A stretch of DNA of 9,191 bases from Comamonadaceae bacterium (GCA_947483455.1 CANKNK010000050.1:1-9191), one strand, 5' to 3'. Shown: positions 1 to 6,602, counted from the first letter of the stretch. The notes: a model not told the origin generated them from the letters alone. Made by a program: numbers and translations.

Positions 1-253
1 ATTGCCCGAGCGCAATGGCATCAATGCCGGCTTCCTGACCATGGCGATGGCCTCGGGCATGACTTCGGCCATTACCAATCCTATGCACGCCGAAGTGGTG
101 CGTGCCATCATGGCCGCCGACGTGATGATGGGCCATGACCCCGATTGCTTCCGTTGGATACGCAAGTTCCGCGAAGTACCTGTGATGGGTGCGGACGGCG
201 AAATGGGCCGGGGCCGCCGTGAGACTGGCAACCGCCGCCGCCGCGAAAGCTAA
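1..253 (+). CDS. Methyltetrahydrofolate:corrinoid methyltransferase-type protein (pterin-binding fold), C-terminal part
   Basis: The gene enters from the left edge; the frame opens at base 2 and ends with TAA at 251-253, so only the last 83 residues are visible. The segment NGINAGFLTMAMASGMTSAI followed by TNPMHAEVVRAIMAADVMMG matches the end of the pterin-binding TIM barrel of AcsE/MtgA-like enzymes, where a similar FLAMAIACGMMSAI stretch occurs. These enzymes move a methyl group between a corrinoid protein and tetrahydrofolate in the cytoplasm. The protein ends in a basic tail (GRGRRETGNRRRRES) beyond the barrel, its last arginines encoded by a (CGC)4 run. The RACo-like activator starts six bases after the stop, which supports a corrinoid role over folate synthesis (dihydropteroate synthase shares the fold). 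The pterin-binding N-terminal residues are outside the window, so the direction of methyl transfer and the methyl donor cannot be read. Confidence 0.8.
   Translation, partial: LPERNGINAGFLTMAMASGMTSAITNPMHAEVVRAIMAADVMMGHDPDCFRWIRKFREVPVMGADGEMGRGRRETGNRRRRES
233..244 (+). repeat. (CGC)4 trinucleotide run encoding four arginines
   Basis: Four consecutive CGC codons sit three codons before the stop of the corrinoid methyltransferase gene and encode its terminal Arg run. Short triplet runs can gain or lose units by slippage without breaking the frame, so the number of arginines may vary between strains. It is short and could be chance in GC-rich DNA. Confidence 0.45.
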
Positions 254-259
254 GCCCTT

Positions 260-2278
260 ATGGAAGTTGCAGATGCGCTAGTCGTATTCACGCCCTCCGG
301 GCGCCGTGGTCGTTTTCCACTAGGTTCTTCACTCTTGCAAGCCGGGCGTTCGCTAGGCGTCGATATTGATTCGGTCTGCGGCGGGCGCGGCATTTGCGGC
401 CGTTGCCAGGTCTTGGTGTCCGAGGGTGAATTCGCCAAGCATGGGCTGGTTTCCAGCGCCGACCATTTGTCGCCGGTGTCCCAAGTGGAGCAGGACTACT
501 GCGCCACCCAGCCGCTGGCCACAGGCCGCCGTTTGTCCTGCTGCGCACAAGTGCAGGGCGATGTAGTCATCGACGTGCCTTCGAGCAGCCAGGTGCATAA
601 ACAAGTCGTGCGCAAAGAAGCCGAGGCGCATGACATCCATTTGGACCCGCTCATACGCCTGTATTTTGTCGAGGTGCAAGAGCCCGATATGCACGATCCC
701 TCTGGGGATTTACGGCGTCTGGAAGACGCCTTGGATTTTGAATGGGGTCTGACAGAGCTGTCCTGCGACATCCTCGTGGTACAGCAATTGCAAACGGCTT
801 TGCGCAGCGGAGGCTGGAAAGTTACCGTGGCAGTGCATGCGGGCAAGCAAATTATGGCGGTGTGGCCGGCTTTGCACGAGAAAGCCTATGGCTTGGCAGT
901 CGATGTGGGCTCGACCACGATTGCGGCCCACTTATGTGATTTGTCCTCAGGCGAAGTAGTAGCTTCTGCTGGGGTCATGAACCCACAAATCCGCTTTGGC
1001 GAAGATTTGATGAGCCGCGTTTCCTACGTCATGATGAACCCGGGCGGGGAAGTCGAAATGACGGCTGCGGTGCGCGAAGCGCTCAACACCTTGGCGCTGG
1101 AAGTCACACAGCGCGCCGGTGCCTTGCCTGTTGATATTTTGGAAGCCACTTTTGTCGGCAACCCCATCATGCACCACCTGCTGCTGGGCATCAACCCGGT
1201 GGAACTGGGCGGCGCGCCCTTTGCGTTGGCCACTGACCGCTCCATTACGCTGTGGGCCTCCGAAATCGATTTTGCGGTACACCGCAATGCGCGTATCTAT
1301 GTCCTGCCCTGTATCGCAGGCCATGTGGGTGCCGATACCGCAGGCGTGATTTTGGCTGAGCGGCCTGACTTGGATTCGCCGGTCACTTTGTTGGTTGATG
1401 TGGGTACCAATGCCGAAATTGTGCTGGGCAACAACCAACGCATGCTGGCCTGTTCCAGCCCCACCGGCCCGGCTTTTGAGGGCGCGCAAATTAGCTGCGG
1501 CCAGCGCGCCGCGCCTGGCGCTATTGAGCGCGTGCGCATTGATCCGGCCACCCTGGAGCCGCGCTACAAAGTGATTGGCTGCGATTTGTGGTCCGACGAA
1601 CCGGGCTTTGCCGCTGCGGTGGCCGATAGTGGCGTCACCGGTGTCTGTGGCTCGGGCATCATCGAAGCGCTGGCCGAGATGTATTTGGCGGGCATCATCC
1701 GCCACGAAGGCACGATAGACGGCAACTTGGCCGCGCGCACGCCCCGGGTGCAGGCCGATGGCCGCACCTTTTGCTACGAATTGGCGCCCGCCACCCACGA
1801 AAAACCGGCCTTGCGCATATTGCAAAACGACGTGCGCGCCATCCAACTGGGCAAAGCTGCCTTGTATGCGGGAGTACGTCTCTTGATGGAGCGCATGGGT
1901 GTGGATAAAGTGGACCGCATCCGCTTGGCCGGTGCGTTTGGTAGCCATATCGACGTGAAATACGCCATGGTGCTGGGCATGATTCCGGACTGCGTGCTCT
2001 CCGAGGTCAGCTCGGCGGGTAACGCAGCGGGCACGGGAGCGCGTATCGCCTTGCTGGACAAGGGTTCGCGCAAAGTCATCGAAGACCTGGTGCGCCGTGT
2101 GGAGAAAATCGAAACGGCAGTAGAGCCGCGCTTCCAAGAATTTTTTGTAGAAGCGATGGCTATTCCGCATTTGAATGACCCGTTTGAGCGTTTGCAGGAT
2201 GTTGTCACCCTCCCCGAGCGCTTGGCGGTAGTGACCGAGCAAAATGCCCGGAGCCGGCGCGGGGCGCGGCGAGGCTAG
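260..2278 (+). CDS. RACo-like reductive activator of corrinoid proteins (2Fe-2S ferredoxin + ASKHA ATPase, DUF4445 type)
   Basis: This 672-residue protein has the RACo architecture. Members of this family use ATP and a reduced 2Fe-2S cluster to return oxidised Co(II) corrinoid to the active Co(I) state. The N-terminal ferredoxin domain (about 1-105) carries Cys40, Cys46 and Cys49 in VCGGRGICGRC and a fourth ligand at Cys94 or Cys95. The ASKHA part shows a first phosphate loop (DVGSTT, from Asp215), a second nucleotide motif (DVGTNAE, from Asp380), VCGSG (462-466) and LAGAFGSHID (from Leu556). The C-terminus is basic (ARSRRGARRG). ATG 260 lies six bases after the upstream stop with only a weak purine stretch (GAAAG) before it, so translational coupling to the methyltransferase is likely. 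Its presence implies a corrinoid protein, not seen here, probably further left. The substrate methylamine or betaine is inferred from neighbours, not from this protein. Confidence 0.92.
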   Translation: MEVADALVVFTPSGRRGRFPLGSSLLQAGRSLGVDIDSVCGGRGICGRCQVLVSEGEFAKHGLVSSADHLSPVSQVEQDYCATQPLATGRRLSCCAQVQGDVVIDVPSSSQVHKQVVRKEAEAHDIHLDPLIRLYFVEVQEPDMHDPSGDLRRLEDALDFEWGLTELSCDILVVQQLQTALRSGGWKVTVAVHAGKQIMAVWPALHEKAYGLAVDVGSTTIAAHLCDLSSGEVVASAGVMNPQIRFGEDLMSRVSYVMMNPGGEVEMTAAVREALNTLALEVTQRAGALPVDILEATFVGNPIMHHLLLGINPVELGGAPFALATDRSITLWASEIDFAVHRNARIYVLPCIAGHVGADTAGVILAERPDLDSPVTLLVDVGTNAEIVLGNNQRMLACSSPTGPAFEGAQISCGQRAAPGAIERVRIDPATLEPRYKVIGCDLWSDEPGFAAAVADSGVTGVCGSGIIEALAEMYLAGIIRHEGTIDGNLAARTPRVQADGRTFCYELAPATHEKPALRILQNDVRAIQLGKAALYAGVRLLMERMGVDKVDRIRLAGAFGSHIDVKYAMVLGMIPDCVLSEVSSAGNAAGTGARIALLDKGSRKVIEDLVRRVEKIETAVEPRFQEFFVEAMAIPHLNDPFERLQDVVTLPERLAVVTEQNARSRRGARRG

Positions 2279-2293
2279 GTACATGTACGTTGG

Positions 2294-2315
2294 CATGGCG
2301 CTAGGCTAGCCCATG
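2294..2315 (+). other. Imperfect hairpin between the activator and choline dehydrogenase genes
   Basis: CATGG (2294-2298) pairs with CCATG (2311-2315) and GCT (2300-2302) with AGC (2308-2310), with one bulged C and a five-base loop. It lies in the 73-base gap between the two genes, beside a 10-base palindrome GTACATGTAC at 2279-2288. No T-run follows, so it does not look like an intrinsic terminator; it could be an RNA processing or stability element, or chance. Confidence 0.25.
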
Positions 2316-2351
2316 TGCGGCCGTCACCTGGTGGCCTAAGAAAGAAAAAAC

Positions 2352-4022
2352 ATGGCTTTGCAGGAATTTGATTACATCATTGTGGGCGCTGGTTCGGCGG
2401 GTTGCGTGCTGGCCAACCGCCTGAGCGAGGACGCCCAAGTGCGCGTGCTGCTGATCGAAGCAGGTGGCAATGACCACAGCATCTTTATCCACATGCCTTC
2501 GGCGCTGGCTTACCCCATGGCCAATCCGCGCTATAGCTGGCAATACCAGTCCGAGCCTGAGCCCTTTATGAACGGCCGACGCATCCATTGTCCGCGTGGC
2601 AAGACCCTGGGGGGTTCCTCCTCTATCAACGGTATGGTCTATGTGCGCGGCCACGCATTGGATTACGAGGGTTGGACATTACAAAATGGCATGCAGGACT
2701 GGTCGTATGCGCACTGCCTGCCGTATTTCAAAAAGGCCGAAGCGCGCAGTGTGGGCGGCGATACCTATCGGGGCGACAGCGGCCCGCTCAAGGTCAGTAC
2801 CGCTGCCATGCACAACCCGCTGTACCGCGCTTTTATCGAAGCAGGTAAGCAGGCAGGCTACCCGCTTACCAAAGACATGAATGGCTACCAGCAGGAAGGG
2901 CTGGGACCCATGGACATGACCACCCATAAAGGGCGGCGCTGGAGCACCGCCATGGCCTATTTGCGCCCTGCCCTTAAACGCAATAACTTGTTGTTACAAA
3001 AGAATACCTTGGTCACCAAAGTACGGTTAGAGGGTCCGCCCGATGCCCTGCGCGCGGTGGGTGTACAAGCGGTGCAGGATGGCCAGGCGCAGGAATTGCG
3101 GGCCCGCCGTGAAGTGATTTTGTGTGGTGGCGCCATCAACTCCCCCCAGCTTTTACAACTCTCGGGCATCGGAAGCCCGGCCTTGCTGGAGCCCTTGGGA
3201 GTGCCTGTGCAATTGGGCCTGCGCGGCGTGGGCGAAAACCTCCAAGACCATATGGAAACCTATGTGCAGGTGCATTGCAAGCAGCCCGTCACCCTTTACT
3301 CGGCCATGCACCCGTTAGCCAAGCTGCGCATTGGGGTGCAGTGGGTGCTCAACCGCAGCGGTTTGGGTGCGACCAACCACATGGAATCGGGCGGCTTTAT
3401 CCGCAGCGATGCCGGGGTGAAGCATCCCGATTTGCAATACCATTTTGTGCCCATGGCGATCCGCTATGACGGCAGTTCGCCGGTACAAGGCCATGGCTTT
3501 CAAGCGCATATTGGTCCTATGCGTCCCACCAGCCGGGGCTGGGTGCGTATCGCCAGTGCCGACCCTTTGCAGCCACCACGTATTTTGTTTAACTACATGA
3601 GCACCGAGCAGGACCGCAAAGAAATGCGCGCCGGGGTGCGGCTTACGCGCGAAATTTTTGGGCAGGCAGCCATGGAAGATTTCCGGGGCGAAGAAATATC
3701 GCCCGGCGCCCATGTGCAAAGCGACGATGCGATCGATGAGCATATCCGCAACAACGCCGAGACCGCCTACCACCCCTCTGGCTCCTGCCGCATGGGGACC
3801 GATGCCATGGCCGTCACCGACCCGCAGGGCCGCGTGCATGGGGTAGGCGGACTGCGCGTGGTGGATGCGTCCTTGATGCCCTTGATCGTGAGTGGCAATT
3901 TGAACGCCCCCACCATCATGATGGCCGAAAAAATCGCTGATCTGGTGCGTGGACATACACCGCTGGCGCCCACCGCGGTGCCATTTTTTGTACACCCGAA
4001 TTGGGAAACGCAGCAGCGCTGA
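2352..4022 (+). CDS. betA: Choline dehydrogenase (FAD-dependent GMC oxidoreductase)
   Basis: Oxidises choline to betaine aldehyde, and in this family often on to glycine betaine, passing electrons to the membrane respiratory chain. The 556 residues match the usual BetA length and follow the E. coli enzyme along the whole chain as I recall it: FAD dinucleotide motif GAGSAG (12-17), the acidic end of the second beta strand in LLIEAGG, the GMC signature around RGKTLGGSSSINGMVYVRG, NGYQQEGLGPMD, and the catalytic segment ETAYHPSGSCRMG with His474. Asn518 in SGNLNAPT aligns by spacing with the second catalytic residue of choline oxidase. The start ATG follows a purine-rich AAGAAAGAAAAAAC without a strong Shine-Dalgarno match. 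The gap to the RACo-like gene is 73 bases, so it may share that transcript. No betB (betaine aldehyde dehydrogenase), betI regulator or choline transporter is within the window. Another GMC alcohol dehydrogenase is the alternative, but full-length similarity favours BetA. Confidence 0.9.
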   Translation: MALQEFDYIIVGAGSAGCVLANRLSEDAQVRVLLIEAGGNDHSIFIHMPSALAYPMANPRYSWQYQSEPEPFMNGRRIHCPRGKTLGGSSSINGMVYVRGHALDYEGWTLQNGMQDWSYAHCLPYFKKAEARSVGGDTYRGDSGPLKVSTAAMHNPLYRAFIEAGKQAGYPLTKDMNGYQQEGLGPMDMTTHKGRRWSTAMAYLRPALKRNNLLLQKNTLVTKVRLEGPPDALRAVGVQAVQDGQAQELRARREVILCGGAINSPQLLQLSGIGSPALLEPLGVPVQLGLRGVGENLQDHMETYVQVHCKQPVTLYSAMHPLAKLRIGVQWVLNRSGLGATNHMESGGFIRSDAGVKHPDLQYHFVPMAIRYDGSSPVQGHGFQAHIGPMRPTSRGWVRIASADPLQPPRILFNYMSTEQDRKEMRAGVRLTREIFGQAAMEDFRGEEISPGAHVQSDDAIDEHIRNNAETAYHPSGSCRMGTDAMAVTDPQGRVHGVGGLRVVDASLMPLIVSGNLNAPTIMMAEKIADLVRGHTPLAPTAVPFFVHPNWETQQR

Positions 4023-4053
4023 GCGTGCCTGCCAATGCTGCAGGTGGCTCGGT

Positions 4054-4059
4054 TAAAAT
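4054..4059 (+). promoter_or_regulatory. Probable -10 element (TAAAAT) for the riboswitch-BHMT transcript
   Basis: TAAAAT lies 32 bases after the betA stop. Seven bases further is the first base of riboswitch helix P1, so transcription from here would start almost exactly at the folded aptamer. The -35 region (about 4030-4036) has no good TTGACA match, so this may be a weak or activator-assisted promoter. It makes the methyltransferase gene independent of betA. Confidence 0.55.
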
Positions 4060-4064
4060 CTGGG

Positions 4065-4148
4065 CTTCCGAGGAGCGTTGCAGTTCATCACCATGAACGA
4101 GGCTCGGAAGAAGCGGTGCCTTGCCGCTTGCTGTTAACGGCGCTCACC
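4065..4148 (+). promoter_or_regulatory. S-adenosylhomocysteine (SAH) riboswitch
   Basis: The leader carries the conserved SAH-aptamer core: CCGAGGAGCGTTGC at the 5' side, AGGCTCGG in the middle and AACGGCGCTCAC at the 3' side. Helices can be drawn exactly: P1 CTTCCGAG (4065-4072) with CTCGGAAG (4103-4110); an internal hairpin GTTCAT (4083-4088) with ATGAAC (4093-4098) around a CACC loop; a second hairpin AAGCGG (4111-4116) with CCGCTT (4124-4129); and a pseudoknot GAGCG (4073-4077) with CGCTC (4141-4145), extendable by a G-U pair. Known members sense SAH and raise expression of SAH-recycling and methionine-cycle genes (ahcY, metH, metF). Here the downstream gene is a BHMT-type homocysteine methyltransferase, which fits: SAH hydrolysis yields homocysteine for this enzyme. 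Confidence 0.95.
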
Positions 4149-4169
4149 CACGCAGCCAGTGCGGTGAGC
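4142..4169 (+). promoter_or_regulatory. Alternative stem overlapping the riboswitch pseudoknot strand (candidate expression platform)
   Basis: GCTCAC (4142-4147) pairs with GTGAGC (4164-4169), and CGC (4151-4153) with GCG (4161-4163), leaving a three-base bulge and a seven-base loop. The 5' arm contains four of the five bases that the SAH-bound aptamer needs for its pseudoknot, so the two folds exclude each other. No U-run follows the stem, and the Shine-Dalgarno of the methyltransferase is 50 bases further on, so how folding reaches gene expression is unclear. Confidence 0.5.
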
Positions 4170-4229
4170 TCTTGATATCTCCCCCCCTGATGTTTGCGCG
4201 GTACCGCTATGAACTTTGTGGAGCGCGTC

Positions 4230-5357
4230 ATGTCTGAAACGAACGAGAGTCCAGTGTCCGCCGTAGAAAACCGTTTTACCCAGTTGCTGTCCGAGCGGCC
4301 CTGGCTGTTGGCCGATGGCGCAACAGGAAGCAATTTATTTGATGTGGGCCTGATGTCTGGCGACGCGCCCGAGTTGTGGAACACCGAGCATCCCGATCGC
4401 ATCGCCGCACTGCACCAAAGTTTTGTCGATGCCGGTGCCGATATATTGCTCACCAACAGCTTTGGCGGCACCGTTTATCGCCTGAAATTGCACAACGCCC
4501 AAAGCCGCATGGCCGAGCTCAACACCCTGGCCGCGCAAATTGCCCGCCGGGTCGCCGATGCCAGTGGCCGCATGATTGCGGTGGCCGGTAGCATGGGACC
4601 GACCGGAGAAATCATGGAGCCCATCGGCCCCTTGACTTTTGACGAGGCCAAAGCCGCATTTGCAGAGCAGGCGCTGGCGCTCAAGGCTGGCGGTGTCGAT
4701 GTGTTGTGGATTGAAACCATGTCCTCGCGCGAAGAAGTGGAAGCGGCGGTGGCCGGCGCAGGCGTGGCAGGCTTGCCGCTTGTTTGCACACTCAGTTTTG
4801 ACACCAATGGCCGCACCATGATGGGAATTTCACCCAGTGATTTTTCTGGCATCGAAAAAGCCTTGTCACCGCGCCTGGCCGCCTGCGGCACCAACTGCGG
4901 CGTAGGCGCATCCGAAGTAGTGGCCTGCATCCATAACCTGGCGCAGTCCATGGGGCCCGAGGCGGTCTTGGTAGCGAAGGGCAATTGTGGCGTGCCGCAA
5001 TATGTAGCCGGTGCGATTTGCTACAACGGCACGCCCGAAATCATGGCTTTGTATGCGCGCATGGCGCTCGATGCAGGCGCCCGCATCATCGGTGGATGCT
5101 GTGGTACCTCGGCCAAACACCTGCGCGCGATGCGCGAAGCCTTAGAAGCGCATACGCCCGGCCCCGCGCCCACGCTGGAGGACATCAATGCGCATTTAGG
5201 CGAAGTGTCCAACGGCGCGCGCGCCCAATGGGGTGGCGAACAAAGTCGCGCCGGTGGCGCAGCCCCTGGTGCCAACCTGTCGCGTGGCCGCGGTGCGCGC
5301 GTGCGTCGCGCAGGCAGCGACGGCGCCGATAGCGCGGGCGAGGGCGCTAGCGCATGA
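4230..5357 (+). CDS. Betaine--homocysteine S-methyltransferase-type enzyme
   Basis: A Zn-dependent homocysteine S-methyltransferase barrel that transfers a methyl group, most likely from glycine betaine, to homocysteine, giving methionine and dimethylglycine. The N-terminus has LLADGATGSNLFDVGL and GDAPELWN; the zinc ligands are Cys223 (GTNCGVG) and Cys290/Cys291 (GGCCGTS). Similarity to alpha-proteobacterial Bmt proteins, as I recall them, is high throughout. I chose ATG 4230 because GGAG (4220-4223) stands six bases before it; in-frame ATG 4209 and TTG 4194 lack such a site. The catalytic domain ends near residue 330, and a 45-residue Gly/Ala/Arg-rich tail follows, longer than expected and possibly altered by a frameshift. 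The gene is preceded by its own -10 and an SAH riboswitch. Adjacent betA supports betaine as donor, but S-methylmethionine or dimethylsulfoniopropionate cannot be excluded from sequence alone. Confidence 0.88.
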   Translation: MSETNESPVSAVENRFTQLLSERPWLLADGATGSNLFDVGLMSGDAPELWNTEHPDRIAALHQSFVDAGADILLTNSFGGTVYRLKLHNAQSRMAELNTLAAQIARRVADASGRMIAVAGSMGPTGEIMEPIGPLTFDEAKAAFAEQALALKAGGVDVLWIETMSSREEVEAAVAGAGVAGLPLVCTLSFDTNGRTMMGISPSDFSGIEKALSPRLAACGTNCGVGASEVVACIHNLAQSMGPEAVLVAKGNCGVPQYVAGAICYNGTPEIMALYARMALDAGARIIGGCCGTSAKHLRAMREALEAHTPGPAPTLEDINAHLGEVSNGARAQWGGEQSRAGGAAPGANLSRGRGARVRRAGSDGADSAGEGASA

Positions 5358-5517
5358 CGGCGTGCAGTGCTGCGGGCATCTGCCAGGCCAGAGGCATCCA
5401 TCAGCACTTGTGCGTGCAAGTCCGATGGGCTAGCGTTTTGCTTACCAGCCACGCACTGGCTCATGCCATTGGCGCGCATAAAGATACGCGACGCGCCCAA
5501 GCAGCGCTAGTTGCTTG
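5358..5517 (+). other. Hairpin-rich spacer between BHMT and EamA permease genes
   Basis: No gene is recognised in these 160 bases. Several inverted repeats can be drawn: AGTGCTG (5366-5372) with CAGCACT (5402-5408), enclosing TGCC (5381-5384) with GGCA (5393-5396); ACTTG (5406-5410) with CAAGT (5417-5421); AGCCA with TGGCT around 5449-5463; GGCGCG (5471-5476) with CGCGCC (5492-5497); and CAAGCA (5498-5503) with TGCTTG (5512-5517), the last ending at the base before the permease ATG. Some exclude each other. No U-run makes any of them a clear terminator. It may be a structured leader of the permease gene or simply GC-rich DNA. The minus strand is open in one frame from 5500 into the BHMT tail, but the predicted peptide is unfamiliar. 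Confidence 0.35.
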
Positions 5518-6417
5518 ATGGACGCAGGCTCGTCCCTGCGAGGCATCTTGTTAGTGGCGGGCGCCACTTTTTTCTGGAGTCTGAGCGGCGTGTTTGTGCG
5601 CTGGCTACCGGACATAGACCCCTGGTCTTTCAATGCGTTTCGCGGACTCGGTCTGGGTTTGTCCATGGCTTTGTGGATTGCCTTGCGCTATGGGCGGGGC
5701 AGTATGGAATTGTTGCGCCGCAGTCCCGTGGCTGGCTTACTAATTTCTGCCGGGTTTTTTGCGCTGGGCTCTTCGCTCTACATCGCCTCGCTGGACCTGG
5801 CCAGTGTTGCAGCGGTGTCTTGCCTGACCGCGACTTCCGGTTTGTTTGCTGCACTCATGGCGCGCTTTTTTCTGGGCGAGCGCACGCCTCCCATTTTTTA
5901 TTTCGCCATGCTGTTGGCGCTCGGTGGTGTGGCCGCAATCGCGCTGGGGGAGGGCGATGCCCGCGTGCAAGGCCTGGCGGGTACCCTTACCGGCTTAGCG
6001 GTGGCAGCATGTTTTGCAGCCCAAAGTGTGGCGCTGCGACGCTACCGCGCTTTTGATATGGAGCCGGCATTTTTACTGGGTGGCTTTGTTACTTTTTCCG
6101 CCATCATGGCGCTGGGCTTGGTCATCGTACCGCCCTGGCAAAGTATGGCGGTCTTGCTGCTTATGGGCCTGGTCCAACTGGCCATTCCTTTGGTTCTTTA
6201 CATGTACGGAGCGCGTAGCGTGGCCACTAGCCACATGGTGTTGATCACCATGGCCGATGCGGTGCTCAACCCATTGTGGGTGTGGATGGTGCACGGAGAA
6301 GTGCCACCGCATGCGGTGTACTTGGGTGGCGCGTTGGTGCTTGGGGCGATTGCCTTAACCGCATTTACACCGGCAGTCAGCGCAGCGCCTGCGGGCACTG
6401 GAGTGACAGATCCGTGA
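5518..6417 (+). CDS. EamA/DMT-superfamily permease
   Basis: A 299-residue inner-membrane protein with about ten hydrophobic segments, near residues 8-28, 38-56, 70-90, 97-118, 125-143, 152-172, 183-204, 208-228, 236-256 and 264-284, arranged as the two EamA repeats typical of drug/metabolite transporters. Family hallmarks include FFWSLSGVFVRWL near the N-terminus, LGERTPP (119-125) closing the first repeat, and a second repeat with VLNPLWVWMVHGEVP (249-263). Family members export amino acids, nucleosides or other small metabolites; nothing here points to a specific substrate. ATG 5518 follows an in-frame TTG directly and has no clear Shine-Dalgarno; a six-base-pair hairpin ends at the base before it. 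Its plus-strand position after the methyl-metabolism genes could mean a link to methionine or betaine handling, but the 160-base gap makes this only a guess. Confidence 0.88.
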   Translation: MDAGSSLRGILLVAGATFFWSLSGVFVRWLPDIDPWSFNAFRGLGLGLSMALWIALRYGRGSMELLRRSPVAGLLISAGFFALGSSLYIASLDLASVAAVSCLTATSGLFAALMARFFLGERTPPIFYFAMLLALGGVAAIALGEGDARVQGLAGTLTGLAVAACFAAQSVALRRYRAFDMEPAFLLGGFVTFSAIMALGLVIVPPWQSMAVLLLMGLVQLAIPLVLYMYGARSVATSHMVLITMADAVLNPLWVWMVHGEVPPHAVYLGGALVLGAIALTAFTPAVSAAPAGTGVTDP

Positions 6418-6517
6418 AAAGTGGGTGCACTACACTGCTAGTCGGTATGCCAAGCATGGCAAATATGCCTAACTTGCGCATTCCTAGGATGAAAATCAGG
6501 GGGTTTGCAGTGTCAGA

Positions 6518-6602
<85 letters not shown>

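Noticed and set aside
2279..2288. GTACATGTAC palindrome as an operator, since ACATGTAC recurs near 6199 and 8427.
   Set aside because: The other two copies are simply Tyr-Met-Tyr codons inside the permease and RNase R genes; the recurrence is explained by coding.
947..2296. A 449-codon open frame on the minus strand opposite the RACo-like gene.
   Set aside because: It mirrors the codon structure of the clearly real plus-strand gene, its product is His/Gly-rich shadow-like sequence, and no motif is recognisable.
2290..2318. TTGGCA (2290-2295) as a -35 box for a separate betA promoter.
   Set aside because: No acceptable -10 hexamer occurs 16-18 bases downstream (CATGTG, ATGTGC and TGTGCG only).
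4028..4044. CCTGC/GCAGG stem after betA as an intrinsic terminator.
   Set aside because: Five pairs with a seven-base loop and no following T-run; the TTAAAAT just after it is better read as a promoter -10.
4190..4237. A 15-codon leader frame (ATG 4190 to TGA 4235-4237) whose stop overlaps the BHMT start ATG 4230.
   Set aside because: Translational coupling would be attractive, but the nearest Shine-Dalgarno-like GGTGAG is 21 bases before its ATG, and the peptide has no run of regulatory codons.
5021..5500. A 159-codon open frame on the minus strand covering the spacer 5358-5500 and the antisense of the BHMT 3' end.
   Set aside because: Most of it is the antisense shadow of a GC-rich coding tail; it starts with TTG, has no clear ribosome site, and the product resembles no family I know.
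6448..6461. TGCCA-AGCA-TGGCA hairpin downstream of tRNA-Leu as its terminator.
   Set aside because: The stem is only five pairs, with no T-run on the minus strand, and it lies about 57 bases past the tRNA end.
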